From the NCBI GenBank assembly GCA_948470475.1, contig OX419347.1, positions 15,279,175 through 15,343,174 of the forward strand: a stretch of DNA of 64,000 nt, given 5' to 3'. The stretch is from Galaxea fascicularis. Lineage: Eukaryota > Cnidaria > Anthozoa > Scleractinia > Euphylliidae. Below are positions 13,015 to 27,100 of the stretch, piece by piece; within the stretch, counting starts at the first letter, position 1; every line of letters begins with the position of its first letter. The notes beneath the pieces are model-generated. The model did not search any database. It was not told where the DNA came from and was given only the letters and a program-made list of their open reading frames with translations. Both the position numbers and the translations under genes were made by a program.

Positions 13015-16000
13015 GTGAGCTGTTTGCACTTGCGTTCACAACTGTCTTTATGCATTTTAGTCCCAGCGCCAACATTCAGATTCTTCTTATTAGTATTCAA
13101 AAGCATTTTACTTTGTCAGCTTGGAGACCTTGTGTAAGAGCTAGAACCTATGTTCAGCAATAATGTCCATTATTTTCATAACATGTGCAGTACATAATTT
13201 ATACTTTAATTTTTTCCATTTACTGATATTCTGTGGAAAATGCAATAAAATACTAATAATGGACACACATTTCTTTTTTCATTTGTTGTTTTATTTTCTG
13301 CTGGTATGCATTTTGGTGCTGTTCATCATTTTGCTGGCTTTGGTTTGCCTATGTGTTGTTGGATTGCCAGAGCTTCCAGCCATCAACCTGTTGTGGTTAT
13401 GTATAAATAATTTAATAAGTTAGAAAGTAATTTTTTTTCTTGCTACATGTAGTATTTTAAAATTTTGTTATTTTTTTAACAGAGAGATGATACTCCACAA
13501 AGTCCAGGAGAAAGAATGCCCCAAGGTTGGTAAAATCAAGTTGTACATTATTCTTCATGGTTTGCACAGGCCTGGAATACTCCATGGAAAACTGCTTGGT
13601 CCTTGAAAACTCCTTGGAAATGATTTTGTCCTTGAAAAGTCCTTGAATTTGAAGGTGCAGAGCTTGAAGTTTATGAAGAAGTCCTTGAATACTTGAGACT
13701 ACAGCAAAATAAGTTCATTTTGGCATCAAAAGATTAAGAAGGTTGTATTACAATCTAATTGACGGAGAAACGCTTTTGATGTCTCAAGAAAGGCAAAGCT
13801 TTTATATCAGGACAATTATTCATAGTATCTAAGTGACAGCACCTTCAACGGGGTTTCCCAAGTGTATAGTGAAGCCCCCCTCTAAACAAACAAAACTATG
13901 AGGGAAATGTAGCTTGACATGTCCCTCGAAGTGTTAAATTTATTCAACTGGCGCTCTTCATTTTATTATCAAATGAATTCAAAAGGTCAAAGAGGAAACT
14001 GCATATATATATAATCGGCCCTGGGAACTTAATTCCCTCTACGAAGGTTGAGTGACTACGTTCAAAGGTGACAGGAAAAAGGCCTTATGCAAATGCTGTG
14101 ATCTGATGGACTCCTTGAATTTTGTGATAAACAGGTTCCTGGAAAAGCCCTTGAATAAAAGATATTTTAACCAGTATGAACCATGTTCTAGTTTTGGTTT
14201 AACAGACCTCATGTTACAGTGGCACATGTATAGTTTTTTTTTAACCCTGCAATCCTCAAAATCAGTATTATGTTTGTATTCCCCTAACACTTCTCAAATA
14301 TTTCATATATTACATGTAGGGAGAATTTGTATACATGTAAATGTTAACTCAACTGATCCCTGGTGATCATTTCCTGAATTCTCATGCCCTGAGTTAATGA
14401 TAAACTAGTCATATGGCAAGGAGAAGTTGAGTGGTAGTCACTGTTGGGGTGTGAAGGGTTTACTCTGTAACTAAGATACATATATAGCTCATAGTACACT
14501 TTACTTCTCTGAATATGAACAAATGGGGTATGGGTGACAACCTTAACGAGGCCTGTTTCAGGAGAGAAACAAAGTGATTCCGGAAATCTGGAGATTTTGT
14601 TGGGAATCGGGAGACCTGGAAATTTTCTTCTGGAAAATGTGACATAATCCAAGGGCATTGACAGGGTTTTCAATTTAAGCCGGTGGCCGACTCAAGTCAC
14701 CTGCTACTTTAAGCGTTTACGCCAGATACTTCAGCATAAACCTCGGCTCCACCGCACTGTGCTGCTATCACAGCGCAATAATTCTCCGGGTACTTTTGAA
14801 TTTCCTCCTGCTACTTTTTCTCTTTCTGAAACCCCTGCATTGAATAACATTTACATTTTGATTGGTTTAAGGGAGGATCTGCCAAATTTTTGGGAAGACT
14901 TAAAGTTACACACAGTGTTGCTCAACCAACCCTTGTGGAGTTGTCACACCCTGTGATAGTAAAATAACTTCTTTTGAATGATTTCCAGGAATTAACAGTG
15001 GCCCTCCTGTACCAGCATCTTCTGCAAACTCTGCTAGGCTGGGGTTAGGCGGAGTTGTTAAAGGTGCCAACAGCCTGTTTAGCAACATCAAAGACATGTC
15101 TAACAAGGTCATGCAGTCTGTTGCAGGGTAAGCCTCAAACATTTCTGCATTCATTTGGCTCACACACTATAGACTGACAAAACTATTTTTGTGGACACTT
15201 TATTAAAATCCTTTTCATTTGTCTCCATAAAAATGCGTCTTTATGGAAAGATAAAGAAGATCAGACTCTACACCGATTTACAAGAAGCAATACGAATTTA
15301 GAATGTTATAACATCTTCATTAACTGTCCTTCTGGACTTCAATGGCAGAAACTCTGAGAAGATGGGAATTGACAAATGTATTACAGGGTTCTCCCTAAAT
15401 TTTGGGGTAGAAGGAGAATAAAATGGAGTAGCCGGCAGAGGAATTTATTAAGGCGCGCAAGTGCCTTCCATGCTGCCGCTTTTCCGCCATTTTGCACGTG
15501 TTGGAATACAGAGTATGTTGTCTTATATGGAGTGTTTTTCGTCGGTAAGCGCTGCCTCGCAATCTGAGCCTGTTTCGTTTGCTTAACGTTCAATCGATGT
15601 CTGCATGCAAGCAGATTCAAGCGTGGCGAAATTCTCGACGAAACTTTAAAGTTTATTCAGTCAAAAACAATAGTGGGACACTTGGCTCTTTAAGGAAAAC
15701 TTTATTTATTTCCGAATGTATTTATCCAAGGGAAAGTAGGTGTCGCAAATGGAAAAGTTGCCGTTGGATGAAAACAAAGTATTTATATATTTTTTTTATT
15801 TGGATCTGAGTAGCCGGCGCGCCCAGGACGACTAGCCGGCGATTTTCGCCGGTCGCCGGGGCTTACGGAGATCTCTGTATTAGTTGGAGGGTGTTATCTC
15901 AATATGAAATGTATGGCAGCTTGAAGGGAGAATTACTGATCAGATTTTTGGAGTTGAAGGGTCATTGCTTTCAAGAAATAAGAGGCATCCAATCTAATAA

Positions 16001-19000
16001 TGAATTTTCAAAATCTCCCTTCTCATCTATTTTCTTGCAAGCTTATTTTCAAAACAGCACATTTTCTTTAGTCTCCTTGATGCTGTCTCAAATGATAAGT
16101 ATTTCGAAGAGATTAAACAGTAATAGTAAGTCATTGCAAGCCAAAAATGGATGAGGGGAATTCTCACCTTTTAAAAACGTGGTTTCCTGTAGGTATGTCA
16201 AGAATGACTTGGATTTGTCATATATCACTTCTAGAATTATGGGTATGTATTGAATATTGTGGTTACTAACTACAGCTGTAGAGTGATTTAACCCTTTGAG
16301 CTCTAACAGTGACCAGGGGCCCGTTTCTTGAAAGTCCCGAGACTTTTCGGGCGTATTTCGGGTGCTATAATTTCCTTCGTACATGTATCTTAAAAACGAA
16401 GATGTTTTCAGGCAATAAATTTTGCAACAAATTTGACCTTTCGTATCTTTATATCATAGTAAAAGACCAGTTTTCTAGAATAAGCGGATCACAGTTTTAG
16501 AAATGACTTTTCGGGAGTTTCGAGAAACGGGCGCCGGAGCCTAATTTCTCCATACATTGTCACCATTTCAGCTAACACACAGGTTCTGAGAATAAAGAAA
16601 ATGATCTTCAAACATCAAATGTCTCGATGGTCAACCAAATTCTCTGAACTGGTACTATAAGAAATATTAGAAAACCAGTTGAGAGAATATGCATGTTGAT
16701 GTCAGGGCAGGTCTTCAAGGGTTCAGTGATATCTTTTCCAAAAAAAAAAGACAAAGTTATTTTCCTCTCTTTCAGTCATGTCTTACCCTGCTGATGGGAT
16801 TGAGTCAACTTATAAGAACAACATTGATGATGTGCGAGTTTTCTTGGAAGCCAAATATCCTGAAAACTTCCTTGTGATCAACGTATCACCCAGAACATAC
16901 CGGACAGATAGGCTTAGTGACAGGGTATGTGAGACTGCCGTGCTAACAAAAGTTCATTGCTTATTGGAGCTCCAACGCATAATCTAGCTTTTATTCTGTG
17001 GTCTTCTCTGAGAACAAATTGGAATAACCAGAAACTGGACGGTATGTTACTAAAGCAGTAGACTGCATTTTCTATGGGTTTCCCGGCGTAATAACCCGCA
17101 CAAGATGTTGGGAGAACTCGAGAAAAGCTTGTGAATAACGAGCCGGAGGCGAGTGAAATACCTTGATTCAACCTTGGGGTAGACATCAAACCCTCCCAAA
17201 CATTGAAAGAATCTGTTAAATGTTTTGTGACTTTTCTGTGCCCTCGAGTTTAACCCTGCGTCCTTTTTTCCAGGTGGTGAATTGTTGTTTAGTGGGTCAC
17301 AGAATCCCTCCACTAGAAAAACTGATGTCACTGTGCAGGAAAATCCACTCATGGTTGAAGACTGGCAATAAACATGTGGTCGTAATACATTGTCAGGTAA
17401 AAAGAATTATGCATGATAGTACCTCGTCACTAAATGATATGTCAGAGCGTTTTCACTCGCGTGACCAGCAGCCATATTGGTTTAATGAAACGAAAGAAAG
17501 TATTTGCATAAAAACTGAGTTCAATTCCCCGTGGGTTAGCCTGGTGCACCAACATGGCCGTCGTGACGTCATGCGAAATGCTCTATTTTTTAGTTTCAGA
17601 AAATATTCATACCTCCCCCACAGAGGGTCAATGGAAATTCCCAGGGGAGGGGGGTGGCAAAAGCAAAAATTAAAAAAAAAAAAGTATGGAGCTAAGTTGG
17701 AATTTCCAGAGGGGTGGGGGTGCAACCCCCCCCCCCCGCCCCCTCCCCCTCCAAAAAACATTGTTGGGGGGTGGGGAGCGGATATTTTCTGAACTACACA
17801 TTTAGCGTGTTTCTGCGGTAGCTGGAGGTTGTAAAGTTGCTACGAATTCTTCTGTATTTGTCGACTTACATGTATCGTCTTTTTGACAGGATGGCAAAGA
17901 GGCATCTGGGGTTGTAGTAGCAGCATTTTTCGTATTCTGTAAATTATTCAAAAACCCGAATGGAGCAGCAGACATGTTCAGCATTCGACGTTGTGGTATT
18001 GGACACAAGGTGTCACTTACTGCATCACAGGAGCGGTATGTTATTTGGATATTTCTGTGCAACAGTTAATTGCATCCCACATTGGTTGATAATCGTGCAA
18101 GATTCCAATGAATGCTGATCTTGCCTAACAACGATGATTAGCTGAAGTTGAACTTGTGTATTGATGATGTACTACTTTATTTTTCATATCCAGGTATTTA
18201 CTATACATTACCCAGCTTATTAATAACCAAGCGATGAAACCTCACAAGTATTCCGTGTACATCAAGTCCGTTACCATGCACCCTGTTCCAGCTTTCAACA
18301 AAGCCAGGTACGTGCCGTTCAAAATCAGGGGTGTCTGTTAGGGCCATAAACCTTATCACATTCGGGGTAAACAGGTTTTTTTTCGAGGGCATGGAAAAAT
18401 TAGGGATTTATTTATTAGGTCAGGGAAATTCTTAATTCTACCTGAACGTCTCTGAAGGAATTTTTCTTTGGGTTAGTCATTAGGTTTAGGCAGAGATTCC
18501 TCAATAGTAAAGGTAAGGCTATGAAAAGAAATTGAGCACCCAAATTATCTTAACCCTTCAAATCCAGGGTGCCCAGCATATAAGTTTGGTGCAAACACTA
18601 ATATTTCCTGGTCGTCTAAGGGACCGGTCACTATTTAGCGGGGGACGGGTTACTAAACTGAGAAAAAAGTTTGGCCAAGTAGTCTGACCCCCTCCCTCCC
18701 TTACTCCATTAAAAAATACTGTGACCTCCCCTAAAAGACATTTTTTTTTAATAGCCCTCCCCAAAGTGAGGCTAAAAAATACTGACCCTCCCCCTAAATA
18801 CAGGAGAAAGAAAGTAAAATATAGAAAGAAAGAAAATTACAGTCATAAACTCAAAGAGATTCATCTTTCCTCTCAGCTAAAAATTCTTCTTTCGTCCTTA
18901 ATATTCGCGCTATCAAATGTGTTGCACCATTTTACGCGTGCATCACCAGACTGGTTTTCTCTATATAGCGTGAGTACCTTAAAAGTAACAAAAACCGGAC

Positions 19001-21050
19001 TCAATATGTTGGTTGACGTTAGCGGATGAGTAACCTTGATGGGACCTCAATATGTTGGTTGATGTTGGCCAACAGTGTTGGTTGACAACGTTTGCCTTTA
19101 CGGTTGAGTAACCTTGATGGGACCTGAATATGTTGGTTGATGTTGGCCAACAGTGTTGGTAGACAACGTTTGCCTTTACGGATGAGTAACCTTGATGGGA
19201 CCTCAATGTTGGTTGATGTTGGCCAACAGTGTTGGTTGACAACGTTTGCCTTTACGGTTGAGTAACCTTAATGGGACTTTGAAGGTTGAGCTCGTCTTAT
19301 GCTGATGTAGTTTACTAACAGAGCAACTGTTTCGTTACATATTCGATAATAAAAGGAGCAGCTGAGTTGAAACGTACTTGTGTTGACAATCCTAGTGAGG
19401 GGTTCTGCGTACATGCCTGTCTTAGGAGGAATGCTCGCAGCTCTTCGTGTTTCGAACATCATGATAATAAAAATAACCCAATAAGTTTCGACCAAATAAA
19501 TGGCCCTTGGTATCTCATTGAATGCTTTCCATAACATATAGTGTTAAAACGAGGTATTTCGAAATCACAGTTTCTCAGTCGGTAGTGAGAGCCCGACGAA
19601 CTTTATTGTTTCGTTCTGCGGTAGCCTTATGGCGTGACAAACACGAAAAGTTGCTAATAATGCAACTGTTTGAAAGAGACGACGGCGCGCGCAGATCTAA
19701 GTTGTGCACCGGACGTTGTGTTCATTCCTTTCGCGCTCTCATTTGACGTTGCGTTGTCCCCTCCAAATCTGCCTAGTATCAAGCGTACGCTTCTTTTTCA
19801 GGAATGGCTGTCGTCCGTTTATCGAAGTATATCATGGCGAACAGAGAATTCTTACAACAGTTCAAGAGATCGAGAAGATGAGGTGAGAAGTTCGAAAGTA
19901 ATTGTAAAATGCTTGTCGTTATTGATTTTGGATAATTTTATCCCTTCACAAGTCTGAATTTTCTTGAAAGCTTAAGTCCACGTGATTTTTTCAGGGAGTA
20001 TACTCTGGGGGATGGTAAAGTGTCGTTCCCTGTGAATCTAACTTTACAAGGAGACGTAACAATCGTGGTTTATCATGCCCGCTCTACTCTTGGTGGGAAG
20101 GTGCAGGGTAAAGTCACGTCAATGAGAGTGTTCCTGTTACAGTTCCACACAGGCTTCATCAAACCTGCGGCGCAGAAACTCAAATATTCACGGTAAGTAT
20201 CACCCAGTGGTTAGAGAAGGTTAGAGTGACTTTTACGGCAGTAAAATGCCATTTCCGAATTCAAGTCTACCTCGTTAAACCGAGTCCCGTATTACATGTA
20301 GCCGTTTAATTTCCACATGACTGAGAACTCATTTTCATGAGTGTGCACCTAGCCTCGCTTTGCTAGAGAGGCTCAAAGCAACTCGGAAAAGGTCTATCAC
20401 GCCATTTTCGAATTCAATTTAGCTTTCTTTTCAACTGAGCCAGTTTACGTGCAAATGTTTGAGCGTTCGAGGTTCAATGGTCTCTTTGGGAAATGGGCGT
20501 TGTAAAATGTCACTAGTCTATAAGGAATGCATGGCTAGGTAGACACTTTTACCAGCTGTCCGTATAAATATTTGTTGTAATGTCTCAGGGTTTAAAAAGC
20601 TTATATCCCCGGCAAGATGTATTCAACGAACCGTAGTAATATTCACACTGGTTACCAAAAGTGGTGTTCTTTTAATTCATGGTGTCCAGGTGTTTGTAAC
20701 TTATGGTTTGATAGATGCTCAGGCTAACTAAGCAAAATGTCAACAATGATGTCAGCGGAAATTATCCTACAACCGTCAACATTGCCATCGCCATTACAGT
20801 CGTTGTCGTTATCCTATATCATTATCATCATCATCATCGTTATCGTTGTCATTGTCATCATCATCATCATCATCATCACTATCATCATCATCATCATCAT
20901 CGTTATCGTTGTCATTACCATCACCATCGTCATCATCATCATCATCATCGTTATCGTTGTCATTGTCATCATCACCATCACCACCACTATCATCATCATC
21001 ATCATCATCATCATCGTTATCGTTGTCATTACCATCATCATTATCACCAC

Positions 21051-21101
<51 letters not shown>

Positions 21102-24100
21102 TACCACCATCATCATCATCATCATCATCATTACCATCATCATCATCTTCATCGCTGTCGTTATCATCATCGTCACTATCACCATCCTTATTGTTGCTCG
21201 TTGAACCAATAGGCACCTACAGTCAAACCATACTTTTTGCAAGCCGATTTCCTCCTTAACTATATTGCTGCGTTAAAACGCCCCACAAATACCTAGTTTA
21301 AAACTGCAACTTGAAAGCGACAGAAACTAATAAATTGCTTTCTACAATGCTACGAAAAAATATTTCTGTCAAATAGGTCGTTAGAGGTAATTTGTTGTAT
21401 TGTCCGTACAGAGAGGAGCTGGATATCAACAAGGATGATGAAATGAAGTTCACATCACGGTTTAATGTAACAGTGGACATCAGTGTTGATGCTGAAGAAG
21501 TAAGCAATGTCACTCACTCCTGGGACACTCTAAAGGTGGATAAACTCTTCCCTCAAGTGTGTTTCTCCACCAAGGAAGAATACCTGGAGTGTCAGGAGGA
21601 ATTCGGTAAGTATTGTTCAACTTGTAAATGGTTTGATCCCAGGACTCATATCATAACTGACTGAAGCACGATCGTCTGAGTGAGTGTAGTCCTGAGAAGG
21701 ACTGTTAAAGGTGACTTTGACTGATGTTTTGACAACCTGAGCGGAAGTCATCACCAGAGTCGGGTGATTAATCGCTCAAGGTATTTTATATTTAGTGAGT
21801 TTTCCTTTATTCCATTTAGCTGTGCTTTTGATCAAATTGCGATATGGTTAGGTGAAATTTGGTGCGGGTTTTGGGCGTGTCGTTTACTTTCGTTTAAGTG
21901 ATAAGTGCTTTTATATTGTAGTGTCGAAACTAACACGTTTTGTTTGGTCGTGCCTTACTTTGATCTATGATTGGTTAGCAGAAATTCGCGCCATTTTTTT
22001 CAGCCAATGGTGGTGATGATAGGCGAAATCGATAACCAATCGTGATCTGCTCGCGCGGAGTTTCCCGCGCTTTGCGCCGGTTGATGTCTGTTGTGATTGG
22101 CCTAAGTAAATGGTTTGGTTGAAACACGACTCTATGCACTAATACCAACATCTTAACCTTCATTTTCTTTCTTTAATGTCAAGTTACTCTTTGAACAAAA
22201 GGAAAGAGACTCATTTTGCAATCTGTTCCATAGTAAACGCAGATGATCGAGAGTCAAACATGGTGTTCAACTCCAAATCAAACGAAGTAGAAGACGACGA
22301 TGACAATGAAGTCTCTCTGGAAGCTGTTGGGAAGTCAGATTCCGACAGTTCCGATGGCGCATCAGGGAGCAAGCCAAACCCAAACTTCTTTTCCACCATT
22401 AACTGGCAAATAAAAGGCGAGAGGACGGAGAAGGAAGATTCGTTTGATGACAGTGACGATGAATTCGGGAACCTGCGCAGTGGGGAGCAAAATACCGCTG
22501 CCAAGTCTACATGGCAGGCGCACGATTTCTTCTCGGAGAAAGAAGGAGAGGAGTCTGGTCCCCATGACGAGGACATGGATTTGTTTAATTTGAAGTCGCC
22601 CTCGAATGATGAAATGAATGAAAGTTTGTTTAATTTAGATGATAGCGATTCGGATGCCGATGAACCGGTCATTAGTAAGCAAGCTAACAACGTTGACTTG
22701 CTAAACTTGGGGAGCACCAATCACGCGGAGTTGAGTCAAGAAAGGCCTATAGTGGTCGACGACATGGGAGTGGACCTGCTGAATTTGTCGACAGGTGAGC
22801 TGGCGTCTGGCTGATAAGGTGAATGCAATCGGAAACAACGATGCTTACGCCGTGTTGAACAAAGATATTGAAGGAAATTTCACTGTTGGCATAAAATAAC
22901 GATATTGATCGTGAATAGTTAATGGAGTGTTTTCAAATCTGATTGGTCGAAATGTCATTTACCGTTATTTGGTTACATCGGTCAACGACTAATTAAAGGG
23001 AATTTCAATCGTAGAGTGTGCGTGGGAAACGATCACGCGACGCGCAGGGAATGAAACTTTGAGTTATCTCCTAAGCGAAGTGAGGAAACACGCAGTTCCT
23101 TCCCGCGAGGAGACACGACGCGCGAGGAAGAGTAGTGCGCTGTCGTTTCTGTTAGATTTAGTATTACGGGCGAAACACGTGAGCGTGTGCTTAAAATCAC
23201 ATCCTGCGAAGAGATACTGCGTATAAGAAAAGCTGAATATAGACTACGAGTTGTCTGGTCTCTCGGAAGGACAGCGGGGTAGTGTGGTCGAAACGTGCAA
23301 TCGCGCGACAATCGTTTCCCGCGAGGGAAAGTCTCATTTATGTGTAGGGTAGAAAAGTGGACGGAGAACGTAGAATTGATATTTGTTAATTTTTCTTTTG
23401 CCTTGCGTTGTCTTGTAGGTGGAAGCAAGGACAGTCAAAACGTGGACCTGTTTAGCGGTGCTGAGAAAACTCACCACAGAGCAATAAAGCGAAATAAAAG
23501 CGCTGATGATGTTCTCAGTCCCGGCGTTCTTCACGACGAAGAAGAATTTTTCAGTCAGCTGGGAAGTCACAGCGCGAGCTCAAGCCGGGAGAATGTCACA
23601 TCATTTACAGTCCCTAGCAGTGAATCCCCAAGCCATGATCTCTTCCAGACAACAAGAACTAAGTCTCCAGATAATGCGGGTGATCTGCTTGGGGGCGATT
23701 CTCATCAAGGTGCATCTCCAGATTTGTTCGACCCTTTTGGTTCTAAGAGTTCCGGTGAAAAACCTTCGAATGCGTTTGATCCATTCTCGTCGCAAAGCGG
23801 CAATAAAACTAACGATTTTTATCCGTTTGCGTCAAAGCAAGGACGCAGCAGCGCCGAATCTTTCGGCGATGTCTTCGGTTCCGGTCAAAGTGGATCTAAA
23901 TCTGAAGTATTTGATCCGTTTGGATCTAAATCGGCTCAAACCAGTACAAGCTCTGAAGCACTTCAATCTTTCGATTCCAAAAGCAGTGAAACAAACTTAG
24001 GGGATTTTGATCCGTTTGGAGCAAAACCACCAGGCGCAAACGAGGATCTTCTCGGAATGGGCAGCCCAGCCCAGGCCCCTAGTGGCACATCGCAGGCGCA

Positions 24101-27100
24101 GACAGAAAGCAACGCAGACTTATTTGGGAACTGGGGCAGTACTTCAGCAACACCTCTTCAACCGAATAAGGTACCTTCCCCAACTCTACCACGAAAAGCA
24201 AATGGTACTGTTCCACAGAGCAAACCAACGCCAACTGATCCGTTTGCCGACTTTGGGAATTTGAAGACCAGTTTACCAAAATCATCCTCTGCGCCGAAAT
24301 TCCCGACAACGAGCACGTCGTCACCGAAAGTACCGACGAAGCCGGGACCTGGTACTAGTGCCAGTTCGTCTTGGTCTCGTCCGACGCAGCAGCCCTCAAA
24401 GCACCCTGGAACTAAGCCCTCTTCACCTAAGGTACAAAAAAAGCCTAATTATACACCATCATACTCTATGTCTGGTTCATCTGGAGTGTTTGGCAACTAC
24501 GGACAAAAGTGGAACGGTGAGTGTGACATGGGTTCTTGCCTTCTTAAACCTTTCATCTTCTTGGCTACTATCCGACTTGGGGTAAGGGGTGTGGGGTGAG
24601 GCGGCATGGGGGGAGGGCTCGGGATTTCGTTAGCTGTGTCACGTGCAAAATGAGCTCTAGCGAACTGTTTTCAACTTTAATCCTTATCATTTGAAACGTC
24701 TTGACCACGAGAGACTGCAGCACGGTCGTTTGTCTTGAAATTCATGCCAGCTGCTGACTTGCCGAAAGTGTGATCTTGCGAAGCGGGATTGTCGCGCGTG
24801 TGTTTTTCCGGTCTTTTTTCTCCTGCCCCAGACCGAGCGCGTTAGTAGGACGGACAAACGCCAAATATACAAATATACAAACGGAAAAACGAGAAAGTGA
24901 CCCGACAACTTATACAACAGTAGATTGGCGAACAATGAACAGATATAATCTCGTTGAAACGTATCTATTTCCTGTTTACCCTTGCGGGCATAGCCGTGTG
25001 CAGCTGAAAGAATGTTCACCTGACTGTAAAAACAACTCTTTCTCAGGCCTAGAGGCTAATGTAACCCATAGGAAAGGCCAACGTGTAATTTATCATTTAA
25101 TTGTGACCACTTCGTAAAGCATGTAATTCTTGAGAATGGACAAAATGATCACCAGAGATTGAATGTCCTGACTATTGAATAGATTCCCCCAACTTAACAT
25201 ACGGGTGGCGGGGGCGGGGGGAGTTAACGGGATACGGGATATTTAATAAAGAGATTCCGGGATACGGGATTTTAGGCCAAAAAGAAATGGGATACGGGAT
25301 ACTCGACCCCCCCCCCTCCCCCAAAGCTTTTTATAGATCGTTCTTTTGGTCTGACGGAGCTATGATTTCATTTTTAGCGCCAAAGCCTATGGGCAAAAAC
25401 GCGTTCAGTGACATCCTCAATGCTCAAGGCTTTAAGGCTACGAGCGAGCAGGAACCTGGTTCACAAACATTGAAGTCTTTGAAGAAAGAACAGAATAAAC
25501 CTGATGACCCAATCAAGGCTAAGGTATGAGCTCGTTGTCTTCTGTAACCACACTCGTATAGATCGATGGAGTGATTTCGATGCTCCCGAAATGACCCGCA
25601 TTGTATCCCGCAACGGTTCCAACTTTCTTGAACCGTGTTGAGGTTGATAGGCCATTTCCGAGTTCACGTCTGCCTCCTCTTCAAAGCGAGTCTGAGTGCG
25701 AAGTTTTTGTTATGAAAAGTAGTTTTCATTCATATGTAAAGTAGAACTAATTACCATCACAAAAACTTCGCACTTAGACTCGCTTTAAAGAGGAGGCAGA
25801 CATGAACTCGGAAATGACCTATTTCAGGGCCTGACCAGGTTACAAATGTTACCTTCATACAACAAGCATTAAATTAACTGGTTTTCACACGTTACATTAA
25901 CCTGCGAATGAGAACACGAGGGAACTAAAGATGTGTCATTTTAAGCTTCTTGTCAAACGTCTTCCATGCATTCATTCGTTTATCCAGTTATCCATCTAGT
26001 GTGTTTTTCAATTGCGTGTCGTAAAACCAAAACGCAAAGCAATTGCTCCGACCAATCACAAGTGACGAACACAGCTCAGTGAACCAATGAGAATTTGAAG
26101 TAATTACATGCAACCGACGCCGAGCGCGGGAAAATACGCGCGTGGAACTCGCGATTGGTTTTGTTTTGCTTTTGCTTTTTTATTGGCTGAGAAAGTGGCG
26201 TGAGTTTTATCAACCAATCACAGAGCGAAGTAAAGCAAATCCAAAGCAAACGCGAATTACTTTCGACACGATATTGAAAACTGCTCTAAATCACCTCAGG
26301 TTGACGGGGCAAACAGCTTGTTTTTCGTTATCCTATCAATTACAAATGCTGAAAGTCCGGACATCACTAACATCCTTCTCTTCGTTTGAAGGTGGATGAG
26401 TGGGCTGATGGAAAGAAGGGCAACATCCGAGCTTTGCTCTGCTCATTGCATGATATATTGTGGGAAGGCGAGGAGAGATGGGAACCCTGTGGCATGCATA
26501 ATCTTGTGCAGCCCAACCAGGTAAGATATAAGTGTGCTGGACACGCGTTGGTCTCTTGAAAGTTATACCTGTACGTTTTAATGTTTTTTTTTATTTTAGT
26601 GTTAGCGTAGGATTGTTGTGTAACAACAGCCTAGGCGGGGAAGAGGGAGGGGTGTGTGAGTCGAACTCTTCAACTGCCGCCCGCTGATTTCCTTGCCCTC
26701 GCCAAAAAAGAGAAGAAGAATATTTTATCAAAGGTCACATGCTTTACTAGGAGTGCTGCGCTACGTTAACCCCCGTTTGGAGTCTAAGTTACCTCCTGTA
26801 ATATCTTCTGTTATTTATTTCAGGTAAAGAAGTGGTATAGGAAAGCTGTACTCTCCGTCCATCCTGATAAGGTAAGGCATTGCGTGTACTAACACTTTCA
26901 CTGACATCTTACCAGAACAATTCGCCTTTCTGGAGCGGTTTTCCGATAGAGTGTGGACAATAATTCGTTTCTACTTTCGATTTGCTTTGCTGCGCTTAAT
27001 GATTGGTCAGGAAAAGCCGTGCAACGTTCCCAACCAGTTACAGTGCCATGTGAAAGGCATCCCTTGCTCTTTTAGCAAATACGCGAAACACGCGAGCGCG

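Noticed and set aside
18979..19242. Minus-strand open frame with repeated SHQGYSS
   Set aside because: Result of a 78-bp tandem repeat whose period is divisible by three; no other sign of coding.
20715..21259. Several long open frames on both strands (His-, Ile-, Ser-, Asp- and Met-rich)
   Set aside because: They come only from the ATC microsatellite, which has no stop codon in most frames.
22211..22720. 169-residue open frame, minus strand
   Set aside because: Shadow of GAK exon 20, which carries clear clathrin-box motifs in sense.
23033..23428. 131-residue open frame, minus strand
   Set aside because: Antisense to a GAK intron and exon start; no domain and a good sense gene covers it.
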